A stretch of 8,685 bases of DNA from an uncultured cyanobacterium. Its GTDB lineage: Bacteria > Cyanobacteriota > Cyanobacteriia > PCC-6307 > Cyanobiaceae. The notes beneath the pieces are model-generated. The model made no database searches, was not told the origin of the DNA, and was given only the letters and a program-made list of their open reading frames with translations. The stretch covers positions 1-8,685 of the forward strand of contig CAIXOZ010000141.1 of assembly GCA_903921295.1 (NCBI GenBank), given 5' to 3'. Every line of letters starts with the position of its first letter. Within the stretch, counting starts at the first letter, position 1. Shown piece by piece: positions 1 to 5,840 of the stretch. Position numbers and translations under genes: made by a program.

Positions 1-1262
1 ACCGCATAGACGGCGGTGAAGCCGGAGGCGATCAGGCTGACCAGGGTCGCCGTAGGAAAGACGGTCCAGCTGCCCTCAAATACAAGGAGTTCGGCCGGGA
101 AGCCAGCCAGACCGGGGATGCCGGCGGCAGCCATCAGGGCCAGCAGCAGCATCCCGAGCGTGAAGGGCAACCCGCGCAGTGGATTGAGCAGACCTGAGAG
201 TTCGGGGATGGCGGTGGTGCCTGTCTTGCGTTCGATCAGGCCGACACAGGCGAACAGCAGGGCCACGATCATCCCGTGGGCCAGGATCTGCGCCACCGCT
301 CCCTGCAGGCTCATCGGTGTGGCGGCCGCCACCGCCAGTACCAGCAGACCCATGTGGCCAAGGGAGCTGAAGGCCATCAGCCGGCGGATGTCGCTCTGGG
401 CGATCGCGTTCAGGGCTCCGTAGACCGCGCTCAGGGCACCTGCGGCGGCGATCCAGGGAGACCAGGCGGCCCAGATGTCGGGAAGGAATCCCACGCCGAA
501 GCGCAACAGCCCGTAAGCGCCCAGTTTGGAGACCACCCCACCCAGCACCATCACCACCGGGGTCGGGGCCTGGCTGTAGGTGAGGGGTTGCCACCCGTGC
601 AGGGGCACGATCGGCAATTTCAGTCCAAAGCCGATCAGGAGCAGGGCAAGGATCCAGGCCTGGGCGTTGGCGCTCAGATCGGCATCGGCCAGGGCTTCGT
701 AGCTGAAGTCCAGGCCGTTGGTGTTGAACCAGCCGAAGGCGAGCACAGCCGCCAGCAGGCTGAGGCCGGAGACGGCGCTGAACAACAGGAAGCGAATGGC
801 CGCTCCGGCCCGGCGCTCCCCTCCCCAGATCGCCACCAGGAGGGTGGTGGGGATCAGCACCAGCTCGAACGCCAGCACAAACAGGAGTGCATTCCTGGCC
901 AGAAAGGCGCCGCATACCCCGAGGTTGGTGGCCAGCAGCAGGGGGAAGAAGAGCCGGGGACGGCTCTGGTCGGCCGGAGCCGACAGGATCGCCATCCCGG
1001 TGAGGAGGGCGCACAGGATCACCAGCGGCTGTGAAAGCCCATCGAGGCCGAGATCGAGCTCCAGGCCAAGCTTCGGTACCCAGGGGAGGTGCAGATCCGC
1101 AGGCTGGAGGCGCCAGCAGATGAGGGCGATCAGGAACTGACAGCCAGCCACAAGCGCGGCCAGAGGACGCACCCGTTGGCTCTGGCTTTCGGGCAGGAGC
1201 GGCAGCAGCAGACCGCCCGCCAGAGGGACGAGCAGCAACAGCAGAAGCGTGGACGACTCCAT
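1..1262 (-). CDS. ndhD4: NDH-1 subunit NdhD4 (CO2-uptake type), 3' end cut off by window
   Basis: Antiporter-like membrane subunit (NuoM/NdhD family) of the NDH-1 complex. As the D4 type, it belongs to the complex that uses ferredoxin-driven electron flow to hydrate CO2 to bicarbonate at the thylakoid. The reading frame is open from the ATG at 1262-1260 to the left edge, giving 420 complete codons and no stop; the family is about 500 residues, so the C-terminus is missing. The protein is almost entirely hydrophobic helices. Channel residues seen in NuoM are all present: Glu133 (FELVLIP), Lys215 (GLKLPIVPLHGW), Lys246 (VSKLGAYGLLRF), His303 (FSSLGHMGL), His329 (AHGMI) and Glu391 (GFPAE). The usual WLPDAH after PLH is WQPLTY here. 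The start A is the last base of the ndhF4 stop (TGATG), so the two are probably translationally coupled. Calling it D4 rather than another NdhD rests on pairing with NdhF4 and on carboxysome context. Confidence 0.9.
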   Translation of the reverse strand, partial: MESSTLLLLLLVPLAGGLLLPLLPESQSQRVRPLAALVAGCQFLIALICWRLQPADLHLPWVPKLGLELDLGLDGLSQPLVILCALLTGMAILSAPADQSRPRLFFPLLLATNLGVCGAFLARNALLFVLAFELVLIPTTLLVAIWGGERRAGAAIRFLLFSAVSGLSLLAAVLAFGWFNTNGLDFSYEALADADLSANAQAWILALLLIGFGLKLPIVPLHGWQPLTYSQAPTPVVMVLGGVVSKLGAYGLLRFGVGFLPDIWAAWSPWIAAAGALSAVYGALNAIAQSDIRRLMAFSSLGHMGLLVLAVAAATPMSLQGAVAQILAHGMIVALLFACVGLIERKTGTTAIPELSGLLNPLRGLPFTLGMLLLALMAAAGIPGLAGFPAELLVFEGSWTVFPTATLVSLIASGFTAVYA

Positions 1263-3193
1263 CACGGCAGGGAAGAAAGGACGTCGGTGGTGAGTGCCGT
1301 GGTGGCGGAGGCGGCCGGCCTGGCCAGCAACCAGGCGGCCATCAGCAGAACCCCGAGCACGAGGGTGAGGGCGTAGGCCTGGGAGCGACCGGAGGTGGTG
1401 AGGCTGAGTCGCCGTGCTCCCTGCAGGGTGGCGGCGCCGGTGGCGCCACTGAGTCCATCCACCAGCGTGCGGTCGCACCAGGCGCTGGCCTGGGCCAGGG
1501 CCACCACCAGAGCGACCACGGTGCGGTGGTAGAAGCGTTCGGTCTGCATGTCCTCCGCCAGCCAGTCCTGGAGGCCGCCGAGGGTCGAGGGCAGGTGGGC
1601 CAGTGGATGGGGGCGCAGATAGAAGAGGGCGGAGAGGCCGCCTCCCACCAGGGTGGAGAGCAGCAGCGGCCAGGCCATCGGTCCCCAGCCGGGGATTGGA
1701 TCGAGGGCGAAGACGCCGTTGCGCACCAGCAGCTGGGGCAGGTGCAGCACCAGACCCGCCAGAGCCAGGGTGGGCAGCACCAGCAGCCACAGCCCTTCCG
1801 GTGAGCGCATGGTGAAGGCGGTGCGCTGGCCGGCCCAGATCTGGCCGAAGATCCGGATCAATCCGGCGCTGACCAGGGCATTGGTCAGCAGCACCACGCC
1901 CATGAGCAGGGTCGGATGGTCGCTGGCCGAGACCAGGGTCAGAAGTTCGCGCAGGGCGGCGAAGCCTCCGAACGGTGGCAGAGCCATCAGGCCGGCAGCG
2001 CCGGTGAGGAAGGCGAGACCCATCAGTGGCCGCCTGCTCCAGAGGCCGCCCAGCTGGGTCAGGTCCTGGGTGACGTTGGAGAGCACGATCGCACCGATCG
2101 CCATCAGCATCAGGGCCATGGGCAGCGGATACACGAGCATCAGGTGGTCGGCGACGCTGATGCCACCCAGGCCAACGGCCACGAACAGCTGCCCGAGCCA
2201 GCTGCTGACAAGAAAGGAGAGCGCTCGCTTGACATCCACCTGGGCCAGGGCGATCAGGGAGCCCACCACGGCGGTGGTGGCACCGACGACCACCAAGACG
2301 GACTGCACCAGGGGGCTCAGCTCAATCAGAGGCTCCAGGCGCAGCAGCACCCAGGCACCGCCGACCACCACCACGGAGTTGCGCAGGACCGTGGAGGGTA
2401 GCGGGCTCTCCATCGCCTCATCCAACCAGAGGTGGAGAGGGATCTGGGCGCACTTGCCCATCGGGCCGGCGATCAGGGCCAGCAGGATCAGTTGGAAGGT
2501 GGGTGGCAGGGCCTGACCGTTGTTGCTCAGATTGGCCGCCCAGGCCTGCAGACCGTGGAAGTTCCAGGTGCCGGTGAGGGGCAGCAGGGCCACCAGGCCC
2601 GCCAGCAGGATCAGGTCGCCGATCCGCTTCGTGAGGAAGGCATCGCGGGCTCCCTTCACCACCAGCGGTTGGTTGTACCAGGTGCCCACGATCAGGTAGG
2701 TCCCGAGAGTCAGGAGCTCGAGGATCACGTAGCTGAAGAAGAGCGAATCGGTGAGTACCAGGCCGCAGAGTCCTGATTCAAAGAAGCTCAGGCTGCCGAA
2801 GAATCGCGGCCAGCCCCAATCCATCTCGAGGTAGGCAATCGCATAGATCTGGACCAGCACATGCAGGCCGGTGATCACCACCATGGCGATCAGGGCGGGT
2901 TCGGTGATCAGACCATCGAAACCGACCCGCAGCCCTGCGGTCTGAAGCCAGCTCCAGCCGAAGGTGATGGGGCGGTAGATCGCCTGCGATCCCGCCCTTG
3001 AATTGGTGTGCAGGGTCACCAGGGCCAGAACGCTGTGGCTGAAGGCCAGGCTGACCATGAGCAGGTTCATGTAGCCGCAGGGCCTGGGGCCGGTACGGCT
3101 GATCAGCCCCGGGGACCAGAGCAACGACAGCACGGAGGCCAGCAGCGGATAGAGCGGGACCAGCCAGGCCGTCTCCAGCAGAAGAACGGTCAT
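1262..3193 (-). CDS. ndhF4: NDH-1 subunit NdhF4 (CO2-uptake type)
   Basis: NuoL/NdhF-family membrane subunit, 643 residues from the ATG at 3193, and the distal antiporter-like subunit of the CO2-uptake NDH-1 complex. In this complex NdhF3/F4 carries the CO2-hydrating protein CupA/CupB. Multiple hydrophobic helices run the whole length. Recognisable elements are Glu159 (ILELLTLGTYLIVG), Lys247 (GKCAQIPLHLWLDEAME) and Lys322 (VDVKRALSF), followed by a C-terminal amphipathic stretch and a last helix near residues 606-627. Two NuoL motifs are altered: the IHAAT-type stretch after DEAME is LRNSV (Arg271-Asn272), and the FHLMTHAFFKALLF-type stretch is DHLMLVYPLPMAL (about 349-361). This departs from respiratory NdhF and supports the CO2-uptake subtype. 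A TTG at 3214 would add seven residues. I prefer the ATG, though neither has a clear Shine-Dalgarno. CupB (chpX) would be expected beyond ndhD4, outside the window. Confidence 0.92.
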   Translation of the reverse strand: MTVLLLETAWLVPLYPLLASVLSLLWSPGLISRTGPRPCGYMNLLMVSLAFSHSVLALVTLHTNSRAGSQAIYRPITFGWSWLQTAGLRVGFDGLITEPALIAMVVITGLHVLVQIYAIAYLEMDWGWPRFFGSLSFFESGLCGLVLTDSLFFSYVILELLTLGTYLIVGTWYNQPLVVKGARDAFLTKRIGDLILLAGLVALLPLTGTWNFHGLQAWAANLSNNGQALPPTFQLILLALIAGPMGKCAQIPLHLWLDEAMESPLPSTVLRNSVVVVGGAWVLLRLEPLIELSPLVQSVLVVVGATTAVVGSLIALAQVDVKRALSFLVSSWLGQLFVAVGLGGISVADHLMLVYPLPMALMLMAIGAIVLSNVTQDLTQLGGLWSRRPLMGLAFLTGAAGLMALPPFGGFAALRELLTLVSASDHPTLLMGVVLLTNALVSAGLIRIFGQIWAGQRTAFTMRSPEGLWLLVLPTLALAGLVLHLPQLLVRNGVFALDPIPGWGPMAWPLLLSTLVGGGLSALFYLRPHPLAHLPSTLGGLQDWLAEDMQTERFYHRTVVALVVALAQASAWCDRTLVDGLSGATGAATLQGARRLSLTTSGRSQAYALTLVLGVLLMAAWLLARPAASATTALTTDVLSSLP

Positions 3194-3467
3194 CGAAGGG
3201 TTCAGGGAGCGCAACGGATGTCGCAGGACCCCGACCGTGTTGCAGTGCCTGCAGATCGGTGCGGGAAACCCTGGGGCGCGAACCCTAAGGAGCTTCAGAG
3301 CGGGTTGGGTCGGCCCAGGGCTTTGCTTGACCTATCGCCACCAAAAGCGCTGCTGATTGATCGGCTTGGGGTGATGAAACCAGGAGACTGCCCCGGCTGA
3401 TTTGGGAAGCCCGAGCCGGCAATCCTGCCCGCCTCCTGTCCGCTGACGCTGCGGCATGATCCAGCGA
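3194..3467. promoter_or_regulatory. Spacer between the small gene and ndhF4, probably holds the ndhF4 promoter
   Basis: 274 bases with no credible gene. Both flanking genes read leftwards, so an ndhF4-ndhD4 promoter could lie here, but no convincing -10/-35 pair was found. Two items stand out. An inverted repeat CCGGCT (3393-3398) / AGCCGG (3414-3419) lies about 50 bases past the stop of the upstream small gene; it has no T-run, so it is only a weak terminator candidate. GATTGATCGG at 3355-3364 is the exact complement of CCGATCAATC at 7931-7940, in front of csoS1. Confidence 0.4.
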
Positions 3468-3902
3468 TCAGAAGCGTCGGCGTCCGTCGTGGAAGGAGCT
3501 GCTGCTGCGCTCTTCACGGTCGTGATCGGCGGTGTTGCTGCGGCTCAGCACCCAGACGTTGCGATTGAGGCGCCGGGCCTTGAGTCCGCCCCGTTCAGTG
3601 ACCGCCGCTCCGGGCCTGGCGCCGAGCAGGTGGGTGACTTCGGCGGTGCTGAGAGGAGCGCCGGTGCGGATGGCCAGGTCGATCGATTCCAGACGCTGAC
3701 GCAGGGCCTGGGCGTCGGCCTGGGCACCATCCTCATCCTCGCGCCACGACCAGTTGGCTTCCTGGTGTCCAGCCAGACGATGCATCAGCCCGAGACCCAT
3801 CAGAGCCAGGGCCTGCTGCTGCGGCTGCCCCCCTTCCACCACCGCTTCCGTCAGCCAGCCGGGAAGATCGGAGGAGGGTTCAGCCATGGTGGAGGCCAGC
3901 AT
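3468..3902 (-). CDS. Unrecognised small protein with helix-turn-helix-like stretch
   Basis: 144 residues; I do not recognise the family with certainty. The N-terminal half (about 11-45) looks helical (LPGWLTEAVVEG, then ALALMGLGLMHRLAG), followed by an acidic linker (WREDEDGAQ, 52-61) and a helix at 62-80. Residues 84-119 begin LSTAEVTHLLGARPGAAVTE and end in RRLNRNVWVLSR. That pattern resembles a small DNA-binding helix-turn-helix of the MerR/excisionase sort, in which a TAEVxxLLG helix is followed by an arginine-rich turn and an NVW strand. The tail is polar with a serine run (SSSS, 133-136) and a basic end. The start at 3902 has AAGG about 10 bases upstream; an internal Met (3887) would give 139 residues. 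It sits between ndhF4 and the divergent csoS1D, so a regulatory role in CO2 acquisition is possible but is inference only. That the gene is real is supported by its protein-like composition and by fitting the spacing between its neighbours. Confidence 0.7.
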   Translation of the reverse strand: MLASTMAEPSSDLPGWLTEAVVEGGQPQQQALALMGLGLMHRLAGHQEANWSWREDEDGAQADAQALRQRLESIDLAIRTGAPLSTAEVTHLLGARPGAAVTERGGLKARRLNRNVWVLSRSNTADHDREERSSSSFHDGRRRF

Positions 3903-3971
3903 TCTGGGCGGACCTTATCGCGTTCATCCAGACCGGCAAGGGCTGGAAGGGAAAGGGCGGGCGTCTGGCTT

Positions 3972-3977
3972 TACAAT
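3972..3977 (+). promoter_or_regulatory. Candidate -10 box for csoS1D
   Basis: TACAAT stands out in a GC-rich spacer, 63 bases before the csoS1D start. The hexamer 17 bases upstream (GGGAAA, 3949-3954) is a poor -35, so the promoter would need an activator or be weak. The call rests on one hexamer. Confidence 0.3.
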
Positions 3978-3997
3978 CCTGGCGCTTCCCGCGGTTT

Positions 3998-4022
3998 GAG
4001 GGGTAAGCCCACCTCACCCCTC
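3998..4022 (+). promoter_or_regulatory. Hairpin in the csoS1D 5' leader
   Basis: GAGGGGT (3998-4004) and ACCCCTC (4016-4022) form a perfect 7-base stem around an 11-base loop. The stem ends one base before the csoS1D Shine-Dalgarno GGAGAG (4024-4029). It has no T-run, so it does not look like an intrinsic terminator. Its position suits control of ribosome access or transcript stability. Confidence 0.5.
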
Positions 4023-4039
4023 TGGAGAGAACGATCGCG

Positions 4040-4825
4040 ATGGAGCGAAGCCTTTCACCTCCGGCGACCGGTTCGAGGGGATTCCAGCGTCGCAGTGGTC
4101 CGGTCCCGGTCACAGGCACCGAGCTGGGGCTGGACAGCTCAGGACCCAGCTGTGTGATCACCACCGACAGCGAGGGGCTGCGCACCTCCAGTCAGGTGCA
4201 GTCGATCGAGCTGCGTACCTACGTTTTTCTCGACTCGCTTCAGCCCCAGCTGGCGGCCTACATGGGCACCGTCTCCCAGGGCTTCCTTCCGATTCCTGGA
4301 GACGCCTGCCTCTGGCTGGAGGTCTCTCCAGGCATGGCGGTGCATCGGGTCACCGACATCGCGCTCAAGGCCAGCACGGTGCGTCTGGGTCAGATGATCG
4401 TGGAACGGGCCTTCGGCTCGTTGGCGCTCTATCACCGCGACCAGAGCAATGTGCTCCACTCCGGCGATGTCGTGCTGGAGGCGATCGGCAGCCGCGTCGA
4501 GCAGCGCAGCCGCTGTGAGGTCAGCTGGACCGAGATCATCCGCGCGATCACCCCCGACCATGCGGTGCTGATCAACCGTCAGAACCGGCGTGGCTCGATG
4601 ATCCAGGCCGGAATGAGCATGTTCATCCTTGAGACCGAGCCGGCGGGTTATGTGTTGATTGCGGCCAATGAAGCTGAGAAGGCTTCGAACATCACCGTGG
4701 TCGATGTCAAGGCTGTGGGTGCCTTCGGCCGTCTCACCCTCGCGGGACGCGAGGGGGATGTGGAAGAGGCGGCAGCGGCGGCCATGCGTGCCGTGGAGGC
4801 GATCAACCGTCGCGCCAGAGCCTGA
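4040..4825 (+). CDS. csoS1D: Carboxysome tandem-BMC shell protein CsoS1D
   Basis: Shell protein of the alpha-carboxysome with two permuted bacterial-microcompartment (BMC) domains in one chain. The family forms pseudohexameric trimers, often stacked, with a large pore that opens and closes and is thought to pass metabolites such as RuBP. The protein has 261 residues, the usual family length (about 256). Residues 1-55 are a polar N-terminal tail containing PVTGTELG (22-30) and GPSC (35-38). The first BMC domain spans roughly 56-150 (SIELRTYVFLDSLQPQLAAY, PGMAVHRVTDIALKAS, MIVERAFGSLAL), and the second roughly 160-258 (AVLINRQNR, SMFILETEPAGYVL, VDVKAVGAFGRLTLAGREGD). Glu122-Arg123 in VERAFG correspond to the gating Glu-Arg pair known from this family. 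The ATG at 4040 has GGAGAG 10 bases upstream. It is divergent from the small gene at 3902 and convergent with rdgB. The BMC-family call is certain; CsoS1D rather than another tandem-BMC protein is very likely. Confidence 0.96.
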   Translation: MERSLSPPATGSRGFQRRSGPVPVTGTELGLDSSGPSCVITTDSEGLRTSSQVQSIELRTYVFLDSLQPQLAAYMGTVSQGFLPIPGDACLWLEVSPGMAVHRVTDIALKASTVRLGQMIVERAFGSLALYHRDQSNVLHSGDVVLEAIGSRVEQRSRCEVSWTEIIRAITPDHAVLINRQNRRGSMIQAGMSMFILETEPAGYVLIAANEAEKASNITVVDVKAVGAFGRLTLAGREGDVEEAAAAAMRAVEAINRRARA

Positions 4826-4847
4826 TCACCCTTCAGACCGCTGGGTC

Positions 4848-4870
4848 GACGGCGTGGGACTGCTGCCGTC
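4848..4870. repeat. Small inverted repeat between convergent csoS1D and rdgB
   Basis: GACGGC (4848-4853) and GCCGTC (4865-4870) pair across an 11-base loop, in the 43-base gap and over the rdgB stop. Position suggests a shared terminator, but there is no T-run on either strand, so termination is not shown. Confidence 0.3.
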
Positions 4871-5477
4871 AGTTCAGTTGGAGAGCCTGACGCAGTTGCG
4901 GTGCCATCGCCCTTGCTGCCTTGCCGCGGCTTCCAAGCCGAAGGCGCTGGTTCGGGTTCAGGCGCGCATAGCTGTTGCCGGCTTCTCGCACCCAGAAGAT
5001 CGGGTCGTAGCCGCTTCCCTCGCCTGACGGTGTGAGCAGGATCTCGCCCCGACAGATGCCCTGGGATTCCGCCTGGATCGTGCCGCTTGGATCCGCCAGG
5101 GCCATGGCGCTGTTGAAGCTGGCGGAGCGGTAGGGGTGCGGTCCCAGCTCCCGGAGCAGCCGGGCGATGCGTTCGGGATCGCTGGCGGCATAACGGGCGG
5201 AATACAGGCCCGGTTGACCTCCCAGGGCATCGACTTCGAGGCCTGAGTCATCGCCGAGGGCCCAATGACCGGTGAGCCTGGCCACGGTGGAAGCCTTCAG
5301 GCGTGCATTCTCCAGATAGGTGCTGCCCGTCTCCTCGATTTCAAGGCCCTCGGGCTGACGCTTCACGGAAAGACCGACATCCGCGAGCATCTGCCCGATT
5401 TCGGCCACCTTGGCAGGGTTGCCGCTGGCGATGATCAGAACGGCTGGAGCCACGGATCCCTGACAATCAGGGGCCAT
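4869..5477 (-). CDS. rdgB: dITP/XTP pyrophosphatase (RdgB/HAM1 family)
   Basis: Cytosolic house-cleaning enzyme that hydrolyses non-canonical purine triphosphates (ITP, dITP, XTP) to monophosphate and pyrophosphate, keeping deaminated bases out of nucleic acids. From the ATG at 5477 it has 202 residues, matching the family. Motifs in order are SGNPAKVAEI (18-27, triphosphate binding), ENARLKA (56-62), GDDSGLEVDALGG (75-87, with Asp77 as probable catalytic acid), SGYDPIF (155-161) and GSRGKA (182-187). The last motif is usually SHRGKA, so Ser183 sits where the substrate-contacting His is expected. The start is uncertain: the ATG lacks a Shine-Dalgarno, while a GTG at 5453 has AGGGA six bases upstream and gives 194 residues with the N-terminus typical of the family. 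The frame continues upstream to 5594, but that part is Pro/Arg-rich and not RdgB-like. It is convergent with csoS1D and divergent from sbtA, and has no known enzymatic link to CO2 fixation. Confidence 0.95.
   Translation of the reverse strand: MAPDCQGSVAPAVLIIASGNPAKVAEIGQMLADVGLSVKRQPEGLEIEETGSTYLENARLKASTVARLTGHWALGDDSGLEVDALGGQPGLYSARYAASDPERIARLLRELGPHPYRSASFNSAMALADPSGTIQAESQGICRGEILLTPSGEGSGYDPIFWVREAGNSYARLNPNQRLRLGSRGKAARAMAPQLRQALQLN
5458..5472 (-). repeat. Tight hairpin at the rdgB start
   Basis: CCCTGA (5458-5463) and TCAGGG (5467-5472) form a 6-base stem with a 3-base loop. It lies between the two candidate rdgB starts (ATG 5477, GTG 5453) and contains the SD-like AGGG of the GTG. 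If the GTG is used, the hairpin would mask its ribosome binding site. Confidence 0.4.
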
Positions 5478-5609
5478 TGTCGCCGGTCGCCGGAGACGGC
5501 ACAGCGATTGACCCGATCCGGGTGGTGGGCGTTGATGGGGGGCGTCTGGCGATTCCCGGCGTTGGCGTTGGGTGAGGCAGGTTGGGTTGAACATTCCACC
5601 CCTGGCAAA

Positions 5610-5630
5610 GCCGAGGGTTCCTGCCTCGGC
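5610..5630. repeat. 7-base inverted repeat in the rdgB/sbtA spacer
   Basis: GCCGAGG (5610-5616) and CCTCGGC (5624-5630) with a 7-base loop, flanked by AAA on the left and AAAA on the right of the plus strand. Read on the minus strand it is a GC stem followed by TTTG, so it could be a weak leftward terminator or attenuator before rdgB, or an operator dyad. Confidence 0.45.
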
Positions 5631-5740
5631 AAAACGTTAAGAAGTTCCTTGAAGGCTGGCTCGTTCTGTCGGCATCTGCGCACCGCAGGCGGTCGCCGTT
5701 GCCACCGTCTGCCCGTGATCAGCCGGTCTGATGCCAGGGG

Positions 5741-5752
5741 TGGATCGATCCA
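5741..5752. repeat. 12-base perfect palindrome upstream of sbtA
   Basis: TGGATCGATCCA, perfectly self-complementary, about 90 bases before the sbtA start. The position fits an operator, but no regulator can be named from the sequence. Confidence 0.4.
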
Positions 5753-5840
5753 GATCGTCTGGACACCTTGCTTTGTACGACGCTCCATGGAGACGGCACC
5801 ATGGGCACCTAAGCTCCGGCCAATCCTGAACTGCCGGCCC

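Larger units (their letters stand above)
5478..5840. promoter_or_regulatory. Divergent spacer between rdgB and sbtA
   Basis: 363 bases with no credible gene, expected to hold the rdgB and sbtA promoters. It contains the dyad GCCGAGG/CCTCGGC (5610-5630), the palindrome TGGATCGATCCA (5741-5752), and a short stem CCGGC (5816-5820) / GCCGG (5833-5837) ending three bases before the sbtA ATG. I found no clear -10/-35 pair and no good match to the NdhR/CcmR or CmpR motifs as I know them. Confidence 0.5.

Noticed and set aside
76..1014. 312-codon open frame on the minus strand
   Set aside because: It overlaps ndhD4 on the same strand in another frame and reads as Arg/Pro/Gly-rich text without domains. 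The true frame runs from 1262 to the left edge.
1653..2516. 287-codon open frame on the plus strand
   Set aside because: It is antisense to ndhF4, rich in Ser/Arg/Thr, with no recognisable family; a GC-driven shadow.
3456..4157. 233-codon open frame on the plus strand
   Set aside because: It is antisense to the small gene at 3468-3902 and overlaps the csoS1D start; composition is not protein-like at the end.
5265..5840. In-frame upstream extension of SbtA (192 codons)
   Set aside because: It overlaps rdgB and the spacer, is unlike SbtA, and the family's N-terminus matches the ATG at 5841.
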